In this document: positions 52,396 to 62,014 of the stretch, piece after piece
Layout: every line of letters starts with the position of its first letter
Position numbering within the stretch: position 1 is the first letter of the stretch
NCBI GenBank assembly: GCA_004173475.1
Contig: SEBU01000001.1
Coordinates: 1,178,001 to 1,242,000, forward strand
Length of the DNA: 64,000 bases
Reading direction: 5' to 3'
Origin: Gammaproteobacteria bacterium
Lineage (GTDB): Bacteria; Pseudomonadota; Gammaproteobacteria; Pseudomonadales; Cellvibrionaceae
Program-made: the position numbers and the translations under genes
The notes under the pieces: generated by a model
Databases searched by the model: none
What the model saw: the letters and a program-made list of their open reading frames with translations, nothing else
Told to the model about the DNA's origin: nothing

Positions 52396-54744
52396 TTACT
52401 GCAGTTCGTATGCCCCTACATCTATAGCAGAACCTTGAACACGAGGATTGCGGTCATAATCTACAACACCAAAGTCAGACGACTGCAAGGTAACGCCTGC
52501 ATTTACCGCAGGTGATCCTGTAGCCAACTTTAAATCTGGCGTGCTGGTACTAACAAACTTGGGATCAACGAATTGTGAGCGCTGATCTTTTCCAGTAGCA
52601 GCCCAATAATTTGAGAATCCGGTGTAAGCTTTTCCATTCCAAATGAACTCAGCATTCGCCGTTCCCACGGATGAGAAATAAATGTTGTAATCAATATCTG
52701 CCGGGCTCGTTGATGAACTGGTGTAACTGTTAATCAATACACCTTGTGAGCTTGCGTAGAAAATATTATTTTTTACAACATTATTGGTTGCGTAATATTG
52801 AATTTGGAATTCACCAGCGCCGGTTTTTTTACTGTCATTAAACAGGAACGAATTGTTAACAATGGTGCAGTGATCTGTTAAACCTCTGTCTTTATCATAG
52901 CCACCTATAGTGATGCCTGCAGCACTGTTATTCCACACGAGGTTGTTGCGCACCGTAACGTAACTGGTTGATTTACCTTTGTGTTCACTAGCTAGTTCAA
53001 TACCGAAATCGGTGTGGTGAACAATATTATTTTCAATAATAATTCGTTTACCACCATCTACATAAATACCGTCTGCAGCGTATTCATTTCCGTAGGCCGG
53101 GTTACCGTAGGATGAAATGTTATAAACAAGATTTCCGCTGATCAAACCATCACGCGCTTGATTATAGGTGTCATTGGAATTTGTTTCTTCAAAACCAATG
53201 GCGTCAATCCCGATATTGTTATTGTCATGCACTTCATTATTAATAACTTTCCAGTATTCGACATTCCCATTGATCGAAAGGGATTCACTGGCTCCCAATG
53301 TAAGGTTATAAAGTTCGTTACCGCTGATCGTTATATTATTAATTGACGCAGGAGCCGTAGTGCCCGCGACCAAAAGACCAAGCGCGTTCGCCCCATCACT
53401 TTTTGCGGTATTACTAATGTAGCTAATATCATTATTGAGAATTTCGACATAACTTCCCGCACCCACTACGTAGATACCAATAGGCACATTGCTTGTACTG
53501 TTCGTCGTGAAATTTTTAATATCAAAACCTTCCACAGTCACATAACTCACGTTCGTTAATGTGAATACACCGCTTTGGCCATCGACAACGGATTTCCCCG
53601 TCGCATCGACAATAGGGAATTCGCCTGGATAATTTTTGAAAATAATTCGCAAACCTGAGTTCGACGAACCGGAGCGTTTAATGTCAATAGTTTCATTGTA
53701 AGTTCCGCTACGCACATAAACCGTGTCACCCGCATTAACTAAATTAGCGGCGCGCTGAATCGTTTTAAAAGGAGCATTGATGCTACCGTTATTCGAATCA
53801 TTTCCCGATGGTGAAACATAGTAATTGGTGCCCAGCTGAGCCACGCTTGATGACGATGCGACCGAACTGGTAGTACTTGATGTGCTTGACGATGCCAAGC
53901 TGGAAATACTTGACGATTTGCTTGATGAAATACTTGCAATGCTTGAGCGGCTGCTCGTGGGTAGGCTGGACTTCACTGAACTAAAAACGCTCGACTTAAC
54001 AGAGCTTACCAAACTTGATTTGCTGGAGCTTTTTGAAGAAATTGTTAATGATGAACTGGATTTAAAAGAGCTGCTGGATCGGCTGGAAGATTTCAATGAA
54101 CTTACCGCAGTGCTTGATGAACTCTTGCTCGATATTGTTGAGCTCGCCGAACTCGCCGTGGTACCACTTGTAACAATAACGGCTTCATAATCTATATCTG
54201 CTGAATCAGCCACATTATTTGCAGACAATCCAATCTGAATTCGACCGTCGCTACCGCGAATGTAATTCGCGAGCGTTCCACCTGTAGAGAAATTTAATAG
54301 CGTCCAGTTACCCCAATCAGGAGCACTTGAGTTGGTGCCTAAGCTCGTATAAGAATTTGTTGTCCAATCGTAAATTTTCCAGGACCAGGTTTGAGTCGAT
54401 GCTGAAGGGCCACGATAATTTACTTTCACTTGAATTCCGTTAACACTACCGGGAGCTATTGATGCAGGTAAGGTGAAAGATTGATAGCCATTATAAATTT
54501 GTGAGCTTTGCGGACTAAACTCAACATACTTATTCCAGTTATCTGTTGAGCCAGACAAATCAAGTATGGCAATAGATGTTGCTACAGCTTGTCCGCCACT
54601 AGTTCCCGAGAGAGTCGTGTAGCTAGTAGGTACTAATGTAGTTGTATCTGCACTTACAGAAGATACGCCGCATGCAAGAACACTTGCCAATACTAAAGAT
54701 GATCGCGAAAAATTAAATGATTTAAAATTTGCTTGAAAAAACAT
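52396..54744 (-). CDS. Secreted parallel beta-helix (pectate-lyase-like) protein with polyserine linker
   Basis: 782 residues, signal peptide (cleavage near VSA-DTT). A beta-rich N-terminal domain of about 170 residues (carbohydrate-binding-like, but not assigned), then a linker of about 110 residues made mostly of Ser with Lys, Leu and Val. The C-terminal half opens YYVSPSGNDSNNGS and PFKTIQRAANLVNAGDTVYV, the start of a right-handed parallel beta-helix of the PL9/DUF1565 kind, with about 10 repeated turns (NNIVHHTDFGIELAS, NNIFYASSQGVLINS). Likely a secreted polysaccharide lyase or epimerase, but no catalytic residue set can be fixed. GGAGAG precedes its ATG. Confidence 0.82.
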   Translation of the reverse strand: MFFQANFKSFNFSRSSLVLASVLACGVSSVSADTTTLVPTSYTTLSGTSGGQAVATSIAILDLSGSTDNWNKYVEFSPQSSQIYNGYQSFTLPASIAPGSVNGIQVKVNYRGPSASTQTWSWKIYDWTTNSYTSLGTNSSAPDWGNWTLLNFSTGGTLANYIRGSDGRIQIGLSANNVADSADIDYEAVIVTSGTTASSASSTISSKSSSSTAVSSLKSSSRSSSSFKSSSSLTISSKSSSKSSLVSSVKSSVFSSVKSSLPTSSRSSIASISSSKSSSISSLASSSTSSTTSSVASSSSVAQLGTNYYVSPSGNDSNNGSINAPFKTIQRAANLVNAGDTVYVRSGTYNETIDIKRSGSSNSGLRIIFKNYPGEFPIVDATGKSVVDGQSGVFTLTNVSYVTVEGFDIKNFTTNSTSNVPIGIYVVGAGSYVEILNNDISYISNTAKSDGANALGLLVAGTTAPASINNITISGNELYNLTLGASESLSINGNVEYWKVINNEVHDNNNIGIDAIGFEETNSNDTYNQARDGLISGNLVYNISSYGNPAYGNEYAADGIYVDGGKRIIIENNIVHHTDFGIELASEHKGKSTSYVTVRNNLVWNNSAAGITIGGYDKDRGLTDHCTIVNNSFLFNDSKKTGAGEFQIQYYATNNVVKNNIFYASSQGVLINSYTSSSTSPADIDYNIYFSSVGTANAEFIWNGKAYTGFSNYWAATGKDQRSQFVDPKFVSTSTPDLKLATGSPAVNAGVTLQSSDFGVVDYDRNPRVQGSAIDVGAYELQ

Positions 54745-55283
54745 TTTCTCTCCTAGCTTAAAAAATAAACTAACCTGGTTGAATTAATATCCGGATGCTC
54801 TAATGAAAAAAATTTAGAATATTTGAGCGATAAATAAACCACTTATGTCGTTGGCATCTTCAAGATAAAGCTAGCAAAGGTTACGGTATGCTTTCATTAG
54901 CAGTACAACCCAGTGCACAAATAATAAAAATTCACACATGAAATTTTTATCGTGAGACATGCGTCTGCTACCGAGCGCGTGACTGGTTGAGCAATGTTCA
55001 CACTGGGGCTTGGGAGTTGATAGTTATTGACTGTTTAGTAAATTTTAATGGAGCCTTGAAATCCGTTTCGTCAAATAGGGCCCCTAGCGCGTTATGCTTA
55101 TCCTTTTTGCCTTTGCGATTTATGTAAACTATCCCCACACTTACCTCTAATAAATCTTTTCAAGACGGTAGAATGGATCGACTGGTACCATCATGTTGGA
55201 AGCAATCATTAAATACTTAAATTCTCGCGCCATTAAATTTTGCTGCTACTCTGTTTATACAATCCAAACATAAGGACCCACTC
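54745..55283. other. 539-bp divergent intergenic region
   Basis: Between the beta-helix gene (minus) and the SPFH gene (plus). The region is AT-rich and carries no clear gene, terminator or repeat. A 26-codon frame starts at 55193 but has no ribosome binding site. It likely holds the two promoters. Confidence 0.55.
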
Positions 55284-56255
55284 ATGGACTCGCTCGTTGA
55301 ATTCATATCTGCACCCACTTTCTGGGTAGCGATAGTTTTACTATTTGTGTTGAAAAAAGGGGTTCATTTTGTCCCTCAAAATCGCGGTTATGTCATTTAC
55401 CGCATGGGCAAATACACCAGAACCTTGAGCTCAGGTTTAAACTGGATAATCCCCTTCTTTGATTCGATTGCCGCTGACCGCAACTTGAAAGAACAAACCT
55501 TACTTGTGCCACACCAGTCCGCCATCACCAAGGACAACGTCGCCCTTATGATTGACGGCGTGTTGTTTATTAAAGTGATTGATGCCGCAGCAGCGACTAA
55601 CAACATCACCGACTACAAACTCGCAACGACTCAGCTGGCCATGACATCTATGCGTAACGCCATAGGCACTATGGAATTAGATGAATGTTTTCAGAACCGC
55701 GCCGCCATCAACGCTGAAATTCAAAAGGCCATGTTAGAAGCGACGCAGCCTTGGGGGATCATCGTGTTGCGCTTTGAATTGTTGGAAATCACTATTCCAG
55801 CATCTATAAAAGAAGACATGGAAAGACAAATGTCTGCCGAGCGGCAAAAGCGCTCCGCGATTTTAACCGCCGAGGGTGAAAAGGCAGCTGCAATTGCCAA
55901 GGCAGAAGGGCATAAAGCAGCTATAGTTTTAGAAGCAGAAGCCGCACGTGAGCAACAAGTGTTGGCCGCGAAAGCCAGTAAAGAGTCACAAATATTGGAG
56001 GCTGAAGGTAAGGCCGCCGCAATTACGTTGGTGGCTACAGCAGAAGCTGGTGCGCTTAAAACCGTGGGCGAGGCTGCCGCAACAGCGGATGGTAGAATCG
56101 CCGTGAACTTTAGTTTGGCCCAAGGTGCGATCGACGCGCACAAAGCCATAGCGAAGGAGAGCACTGTTGTATTAAGCGATGGAAAAACTGGTGATAACAT
56201 TGGCAACACAGTCGCGCAAGCGCTTGCAGTTTCGTCGACTATTAATCTTCGTTAA
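55284..56255 (+). CDS. SPFH/Band 7 (paraslipin-type) protein
   Basis: 323 residues. A short N-terminal membrane span (about 8-22), then the SPFH domain with VPQNRGYVIYRMGKYTRTL and AITKDNVALMIDGVLF, and a long Ala/Glu/Lys-rich coiled coil (AEGEKAAAIAKAEGHKAAI). The pattern fits paraslipins (QmcA type), which form oligomeric membrane platforms. AAGGA precedes the ATG. The NfeD gene follows 15 bp downstream, the usual partner of this family. It probably helps assemble or protect membrane protein complexes. Confidence 0.93.
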   Translation: MDSLVEFISAPTFWVAIVLLFVLKKGVHFVPQNRGYVIYRMGKYTRTLSSGLNWIIPFFDSIAADRNLKEQTLLVPHQSAITKDNVALMIDGVLFIKVIDAAAATNNITDYKLATTQLAMTSMRNAIGTMELDECFQNRAAINAEIQKAMLEATQPWGIIVLRFELLEITIPASIKEDMERQMSAERQKRSAILTAEGEKAAAIAKAEGHKAAIVLEAEAAREQQVLAAKASKESQILEAEGKAAAITLVATAEAGALKTVGEAAATADGRIAVNFSLAQGAIDAHKAIAKESTVVLSDGKTGDNIGNTVAQALAVSSTINLR

Positions 56256-56270
56256 TCAAGGAGTCAAATC

Positions 56271-56738
56271 GTGATTAGTTATTTCGCCCAACATCACGAC
56301 CATTTATTTTATGCGATAGCCGCTATTTGCATGCTTGTAGAAATTAGTTTCTTGGGGCTGAGCGGCCCATTGATTTTTGTTGCCGCAGGCAGCTTGATAA
56401 CCGGCATTTTTTTGTCTTTGGGATTCATTCATTCACTGAGTGTATCCTTTGTTTTACTCGCAGGATTCTCGATTGCCACCACCGCACTTTTGTGGGGGCC
56501 CCTAAAAAAATTACAAAACAAATCGTCGGAATCAGAGACCAGCAGTGACATGGTTGGAAAAATTCTTCCCGTTACTATGCGTATTACTAAAGCCAATGGC
56601 CGCGTTAGTTATTCAGGTATTGAATGGCTCGCTCGCCTGGATGGCGCCAACAGCGAGCCTGTTGAAGTGCATGAAAGAGTGGAAGTAACCAGCGTGGATG
56701 GGACTTTATTAATTGTTAAAAAATATTCACCTAACTAG
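56271..56738 (+). CDS. NfeD-family membrane protein (short form)
   Basis: 155 residues starting with GTG at 56271, with AAGGAG 8 nt upstream. Three or four membrane spans cover the N-terminal 75 residues, then a small soluble OB-fold domain (SYSGIEWLARLDGANSEPV) typical of NfeD1b. It lacks the protease domain of long NfeD. It is the partner of the SPFH protein upstream and forms a membrane complex with it. A terminator follows. Confidence 0.9.
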   Translation: MISYFAQHHDHLFYAIAAICMLVEISFLGLSGPLIFVAAGSLITGIFLSLGFIHSLSVSFVLLAGFSIATTALLWGPLKKLQNKSSESETSSDMVGKILPVTMRITKANGRVSYSGIEWLARLDGANSEPVEVHERVEVTSVDGTLLIVKKYSPN

Positions 56739-56774
56739 CCGATAAATACAACAGGGACGTGTTATCGGCTCTTT
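56737..56774 (+). terminator. Terminator after the NfeD gene
   Basis: Perfect 9-bp inverted repeat (56737-56745 and 56762-56770; arm AGCCGATAA) overlapping the stop codon, with CTTT following. The loop is 16 nt, and the T-tract is short. Confidence 0.6.
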
Positions 56775-56803
56775 ACCCAGTTTTCATTCAGCAACAACAC
56801 GCC

Positions 56804-57022
56804 CTACTCTTTTGATGAACGCTTTTTCTTCCATCGCCAAAAACCAAAGGCTGCAATTGAAAAACCAATGAATGCCTGCGCCCAGCTAAACCAGATGCGT
56901 TCTTGCTCATTTAAGTTGCCCATAAAATTCATGTAGTAACTGGCAACAATTGGAACTAAATAAACAGTGAGGGCCGTTAATATCAGCGCGATGATAACGG
57001 CAATAATTCTAACTTTTAGCAT
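56804..57022 (-). CDS. Small two-span membrane protein
   Basis: 72 residues with two membrane spans (about 5-28 and 46-63), an acidic short loop (NLNEQERIWF) and a Lys/Arg-rich C-terminus (WRWKKKRSSKE), as expected for an inner-membrane protein with its C-terminus inside. The ribosome binding site is weak. Family not recognised. It is convergent with the NfeD gene. Confidence 0.55.
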   Translation of the reverse strand: MLKVRIIAVIIALILTALTVYLVPIVASYYMNFMGNLNEQERIWFSWAQAFIGFSIAAFGFWRWKKKRSSKE

Positions 57023-57292
57023 AGTGGATACTTCAAATTTAAAGGCCTACAGCTTAGTAGGAGAGTCTATTTGAGGCAACCGTAAAACCACGACTATTTC
57101 ATCTCTCAGGACTCCGATAACGAGTCAGATAGCGCCCGGCACCGGTACATCACCAAGACCAAAGCCCTCCCCAAATGTGAACCCCGTACTCTTTACAAAA
57201 AATGCACATTTATTACCCAGCAAAGAAGATTTGTGCGACCTATACTCAGGCATTAGTCAAACCATCAATATCTAAAACCCTGGCAGGACTCA

Positions 57293-59200
57293 ATGCATAA
57301 CACCATGGTAGAAACACCCGCTATAACGCCGGCGGAAAAATCACTCTCGCCTGATATTTCTTTTGATAAGACGCATGGCAATCACCAGCCTGCGATACCT
57401 GGTTCTTCGTTAGCCTTAGCAAGTTTAGTTACCGTGGCCGCTACCAGTTGCGGTGGAGGCGGCGGCGCGGGCGGAGCAAGTCAAACCAGTTCAGCAATTA
57501 GTTCAACGGCGCCGTCTTCCAGCATCGCCTCTAGTTCATCCGCCAGTGCGCTTCCGGGCTCATCATCTACGTCTTTGAGTTCACAGCCTGCCTCGACATC
57601 AAGCAGCTCGTCCAGCTCCGTTGCGCCCTTACCTGTAATCAGCGAAGCCGAAGCGGCGCGATTTTTACTACAAGCTCAATTCACAGCGACTAATGAAGAA
57701 ATAGCTGCAGTGAAAGCCGTTGGATACGAAGCCTGGCTTAATACGAAATTCAATGCCCCTATAGACCAAACCGGCGCGCAATGGTTAACCGCTAATGGAC
57801 ACGCAACGCCTAAACATGACGGAAATTATTTTAATCCCGTATTCGGTGACTGGATGGCCTGGAACCAATTATTCACAGGCACGGGGCAAGTACGTAAACG
57901 CCTGGCGCTCGCGCTCTCGGAATTTTTTGTGGTGTCCTTAAGCCCGATTGATGGATTTTGGCCGCCCATGTTGATTGCAGGTTATTGGGATTTACTGAAC
58001 GCAAAAGCTTTCGATAATTTTCGAAACTTACTGGAAGATATAAGCCTTAACCCTGCCATGGGATTTTTCCTTAATACCAAAGGCAATTTAAAAGAGGATG
58101 TCGCAAGCGGTAGACAACCTGATGAAAATTACGCGCGCGAAATCATGCAATTATTTTCAATTGGGCTTTACGAATTAAATCTGAACGGCACTGTTAAAAC
58201 CAGCGGAGGTAATCCGATCGAAACCTATGTGCAATCAGATATCACGAATCTCGCACGCGTCTTTACCGGTTACGACTGGGATTATTCCAAAGTAACGCAA
58301 CAATCTGGATTTGAATCCTACCCTGTCCCCAGCCCAGAATTTACCAGTGGGCGCATGAAATTTGATGCAAACAAACATTCAAAACTGGCAGTCAGTTTTT
58401 TGGGTACCAATATTCCAGCAAATACATCGGGAGCAGAAGCATTACGAATTGCATTAGATGCATTATTCAATCATGCGAACACCGGACCATTTTTTTGCAA
58501 ACAAATGATTCAGCGTTTGGTTACATCCAACCCAAGCCCCGACTATGTCGAACGAGTTTCCACAGTATTTAATAATAATGGCTCCGGTGTGCGCGGCGAT
58601 TTAAAAGCAGTGTGGCGCGCGATACTGACGGATACGGAAGCACGCGGGGCGATCACCGGTGATATTTCAGGAAAACTGCGTGAACCTATAGTGCGACTCA
58701 CACAGATTGCACGAACATTTAATGTAAGCAGCACCAACGGCAAATGGGAAATTTATGATCTTTCTAATGCGGATTGGGGTTTAGGCCAGGCGCCTTTACG
58801 TTCACCGTCCGTGTTTAATTTTTTCCGCCCAGGCTATGTGCCACCGAATACTGTTCTCGCACAACAAGCATTACTGGCACCGGAGTTTCAGTTACACAAT
58901 GAGACATCAACTGCCGGCTACATCAATTTTATGTCCAACTTTATTAAAGATGGTTATAGCGATGTGAAACCGAGTGTTTCCATACTTGAATCACTTGTAC
59001 TCGACATCAATGCCTTAGTCGCTTGGTTAAATTTGCATTTAACGGCGAATCAACTTTCCGCAGCCACTTTAGAATTAATTAAAACTGCATTGGATAAAAC
59101 CTCACTAACCAACCCAGATCCTGCTACAGCCAAAAGCAATCGTCTCTACGCAGCCATTTTGTTGGTGGTTGCGTGTCCAGAATATTTAATTCAAAAGTAG
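57293..59200 (+). CDS. DUF1800 protein with polyserine linker
   Basis: 635 residues. The N-terminal 35 residues lack a classic signal peptide charge, then come a hydrophobic stretch (SSLALASLVTVAATSCGG) that may be a lipobox-like anchor, a glycine run and a serine-rich linker to about residue 115. From there the DUF1800 domain runs to the end, with EAARFLLQAQFTATNEEI, NYAREIMQLFSIGLYELN and VFNFFRPGY motifs. The family is widespread and of unknown function. It is followed 6 bp on by a DUF1501 gene, the constant partner of this family. Confidence 0.85.
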   Translation: MHNTMVETPAITPAEKSLSPDISFDKTHGNHQPAIPGSSLALASLVTVAATSCGGGGGAGGASQTSSAISSTAPSSSIASSSSASALPGSSSTSLSSQPASTSSSSSSSVAPLPVISEAEAARFLLQAQFTATNEEIAAVKAVGYEAWLNTKFNAPIDQTGAQWLTANGHATPKHDGNYFNPVFGDWMAWNQLFTGTGQVRKRLALALSEFFVVSLSPIDGFWPPMLIAGYWDLLNAKAFDNFRNLLEDISLNPAMGFFLNTKGNLKEDVASGRQPDENYAREIMQLFSIGLYELNLNGTVKTSGGNPIETYVQSDITNLARVFTGYDWDYSKVTQQSGFESYPVPSPEFTSGRMKFDANKHSKLAVSFLGTNIPANTSGAEALRIALDALFNHANTGPFFCKQMIQRLVTSNPSPDYVERVSTVFNNNGSGVRGDLKAVWRAILTDTEARGAITGDISGKLREPIVRLTQIARTFNVSSTNGKWEIYDLSNADWGLGQAPLRSPSVFNFFRPGYVPPNTVLAQQALLAPEFQLHNETSTAGYINFMSNFIKDGYSDVKPSVSILESLVLDINALVAWLNLHLTANQLSAATLELIKTALDKTSLTNPDPATAKSNRLYAAILLVVACPEYLIQK

Positions 59201-59206
59201 CCCATC

Positions 59207-60634
59207 ATGACAAATAAACTAAATGACATTACTCGTCGTGCTTTTTTAAAACGTGCTGGCGCACTTTCATTAATGGGCGTGGGCGCACCACTCGCTTTAA
59301 ATCTTGCAGGCATTAGTGAAGCGGCCGCATTTGAGGCCGACGACTACAAAGCGCTTGTGTGCGTCTTTTTATTTGGCGGAAATGATTACGGCAATACAGT
59401 CATACCTTTTGACACGACGAATTACGATCTTTACAGCGCGATTCGCGGCGGTGGAGCAAATCGAACCGCTGGCGGAATCGCATTGGGGCATGATGCACTC
59501 ACTGCGACTGCATTAACGACTCTTACACCACAAACGCTTACCAACAATATTCAATACGCTCTATCGCCAGAATTAAAATCCATGGCGACTTTATTTAATT
59601 CTGGAAAAGCTGCGGTGCAATTAAATATCGGGCCTCTGCTAACGCCGCTTACGCTCGCGCAATATAAAAGCCCGGACCGCGTAAAATATCCGCTGCCGCC
59701 AAAACTTTTTTCACACAACGATCAGCAATCCATCTGGCAAGCATTGAACAGTGAAGGGGCAACCAAGGGCTGGGGCGGGTACATGGGTGACCTTGCATTG
59801 TCCAGCAACACACGCAGCACCCTCACTTGCATTTCTGCATCGGGTAATGCGGTATTTTTAGCCGGCAACGATGCATTGCAATATCAAATCAGTCCCTCAG
59901 GAGCAATTCCAATTTGGAGTGCAAAAGGCTATGCATTTGGTTCTGCCTCCGTATCAACGGCTCTAAAACAATTGATCACGCAAAGCAGTACGCATGTTTT
60001 GGAAAATGAATTAGCCATAGTGACCAAGCGCTCCATGGAGCTGGAAGAAATTGTAAATGCCGCGCTGAATCCGGTAAATTTAACAACGTCATTTGATCGT
60101 GACGGAAAAAAGAATTCACTCGCCGATCAATTAAAAGTCGTGGCGCGTTTAATCGGTGCTCGCAATACCTTGGGCGCAAAACGCCAGGTATTTTTTGTGT
60201 CGCTCGGCGGGTTTGATACGCACGATGGGCTCAATGAAAATCATCCTAGATTACTCGCACAAGTTGATGAAGCCATGAGCGCATTTTACGAAGCAACAGT
60301 TGAGCTAGGTGTTTCGGAAAAAGTAACCAGCTTCACCGCGTCTGATTTTGGCCGCACCTTGGCATCCAATGGCAATGGCTCAGATCACGGCTGGGGTGGA
60401 CATCATTTCGTTGTAGGTGGTGCAGTCAACGGCGGTCAGCTCTATGGCACAGCTCCCCAAGTTTCTCTCACCAGTGACGATCAAGTCGGTCAGGGCCGTT
60501 TACTGCCATCAACCTCAGTAGATCAACTCGCCGCAACATTGGCGAGCTGGTTCGGTGTTAGTAGCACAGAGATCAATACGATTTTGCCAAACGTAAAGCG
60601 CTTCGCGACGAGTAATTTGGGTTTTATGAGCTAG
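59207..60634 (+). CDS. DUF1501 protein, Tat-exported
   Basis: 475 residues. A twin-arginine signal peptide is present (RRAFLKRAGALSLMGVG, cleavage near EAAAFE), so the protein is folded before export and may carry a cofactor. The DUF1501 domain follows, with LVCVFLFGGNDYGNT, SLGGFDTHDGLNENH and SDFGRTLASNG motifs, the alkaline-phosphatase-like pattern used by sulfatase-related proteins. It follows the DUF1800 gene and is probably cotranscribed. Confidence 0.92.
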   Translation: MTNKLNDITRRAFLKRAGALSLMGVGAPLALNLAGISEAAAFEADDYKALVCVFLFGGNDYGNTVIPFDTTNYDLYSAIRGGGANRTAGGIALGHDALTATALTTLTPQTLTNNIQYALSPELKSMATLFNSGKAAVQLNIGPLLTPLTLAQYKSPDRVKYPLPPKLFSHNDQQSIWQALNSEGATKGWGGYMGDLALSSNTRSTLTCISASGNAVFLAGNDALQYQISPSGAIPIWSAKGYAFGSASVSTALKQLITQSSTHVLENELAIVTKRSMELEEIVNAALNPVNLTTSFDRDGKKNSLADQLKVVARLIGARNTLGAKRQVFFVSLGGFDTHDGLNENHPRLLAQVDEAMSAFYEATVELGVSEKVTSFTASDFGRTLASNGNGSDHGWGGHHFVVGGAVNGGQLYGTAPQVSLTSDDQVGQGRLLPSTSVDQLAATLASWFGVSSTEINTILPNVKRFATSNLGFMS

Positions 60635-60927
60635 CTTTTCACATTCCTACGCTGCCATTCGCCACAACGCGGTTGACGAAAAATATATTTGAGAATGCTT
60701 TTAAAAAGCTCGTCAATCGCAGAATTTCGGCAAAACATTTCAGTGATATCACTACAAGCAATTGGCTCTTAAAATAAGGGCGGTGAAATCTCTATTTTGT
60801 CGCCTCATACTTTTACCATCCCTTTTCAAATGACTTACGCATCGGTAAAACGTCGCTTTGCCAATCGGCAAAGTCTATAGCGTTAGTTTTTATGATTTCA
60901 ACAATGACTATTTAAAAGGAAAATCAA

Positions 60928-61605
60928 ATGGCTTTGATTAAATGCCGTGAATGCAACCACGAAATTTCTACAAGCGCGAGAGCTTGCCCGAATTGCGGGG
61001 CCGTAGGGCGCAATATCGATTTAGCAAGCAAGGTATTCTTGGGGCTAGTTGTGATTTCGGTCATAGCTTTAGGCACATTCCAATACGTTGAACGATACGA
61101 ACGGGAGCAGAAGCTTAACGCAGAGGTAGAAGCGCGAATTGAGGCAAAAATCAAATCCTTCCAGGGAGATGCGAATCGCCAAGAAGACTCTAATTGGGTT
61201 TATCAAAATATTGACGACTCTATGGGGCGAGGAACGGTTAGCACCGCCACATTGAAATCTATCAACCTAGTCTCGCTTGGCCCGCCGTACGATGAACCGC
61301 AGCGAGCAACTCTCAAGCTCAAGAAACATCCAAAGTACGGGACGGACGCAATTTTTTCTGTCGAGAACGGACAGATTCTGTGCCTCATTGGGGGTTGCAA
61401 GCTGAACGTTAGGTTCGGGAATGAAGAATTGAAAGCATTCGAGGCTTCAATGCCAGAGGATATGGACACGACCGTAGTATTTGTCAAAGAGGCTAAACCT
61501 TTCATTAAACGGCTTAAGAAAACAAACAAAATTTTCATCGAGGTGCAGTTTTTTTCGGGCGGTCGCCAAGTGTTTGAATTCGATACCTCCAACCTAAACT
61601 GGTAA
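60928..61605 (+). CDS. Zinc-ribbon membrane protein of unknown function
   Basis: 225 residues. An N-terminal zinc ribbon (CRECNHEIS and CPNCG, four cysteines) within the first 30 residues, one membrane span at about 36-54, a charged coil, and a C-terminal domain of about 130 residues with no motif I recognise but repeated Lys-rich segments. AAAGGA precedes the ATG. It looks like a membrane-tethered zinc-ribbon protein of the many small DUF families, with an extracytoplasmic C-terminus. It stands alone. Confidence 0.65.
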   Translation: MALIKCRECNHEISTSARACPNCGAVGRNIDLASKVFLGLVVISVIALGTFQYVERYEREQKLNAEVEARIEAKIKSFQGDANRQEDSNWVYQNIDDSMGRGTVSTATLKSINLVSLGPPYDEPQRATLKLKKHPKYGTDAIFSVENGQILCLIGGCKLNVRFGNEELKAFEASMPEDMDTTVVFVKEAKPFIKRLKKTNKIFIEVQFFSGGRQVFEFDTSNLNW

Positions 61606-61973
61606 AAAATGAGATTAATCAATGGCAACGGCAAAAACAAACGGAAGGTCGGTGCGATGGTCCGTGAAAATTCACTGAGCGATTGGACAGGGAAATTTTT
61701 ACTCAATCGATCCGCACCAAATAAACGCATAAGCAGCCCATCCTCAAGGCGTATCAAAAACATATTTTTAAATTATCGCCCCATAAAATTAATAAGTTGT
61801 GCACACTAGCCGTTTTATTGCACCACTGACGATCAAAAAAATTTGCATGAACGTCCGCAACTTTTTTTATTAATTTTGACAACGAATCCTTTTCATCCAA
61901 TTTTCCGATTTTTAGCTACCTATTTAACGAAACTAGATTGTTTTTACGTTAGTACCGCTTAAATCCACACGTA

Positions 61974-61989
61974 TGGCATAGCGCTTGCA
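61974..61989 (+). promoter_or_regulatory. Sigma-54 (RpoN) -24/-12 promoter of nasA
   Basis: TGGCAT-AGCGC-TTGCA matches the TGGCAC-N5-TTGCA consensus with GG at -24 and GC at -12 in the correct spacing. The predicted start of transcription is near 62000, about 14 nt before the ATG. A TGCACCA half-site at 61819-61825, about 180 bp upstream of the start, resembles an NtrC-binding half-site. This fits nitrogen-limitation control. Confidence 0.8.
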
Positions 61990-62014
61990 AAATTCCTTGC
62001 ATCCGGAGTTTTGT

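Noticed and set aside
53882-54190. 102-codon plus-strand frame rich in Leu, Glu and Asp
   Set aside because: It is the exact antisense of the polyserine linker of the beta-helix gene; the Ser codons read as Leu/Glu/Asp.
55721-56209. 162-codon minus-strand frame inside the SPFH gene
   Set aside because: Antisense to the Ala-rich coiled coil; such repeats generate long false frames.
61609-61809. 66-codon frame after the zinc-ribbon gene
   Set aside because: No ribosome binding site, basic low-complexity sequence and no family resemblance.
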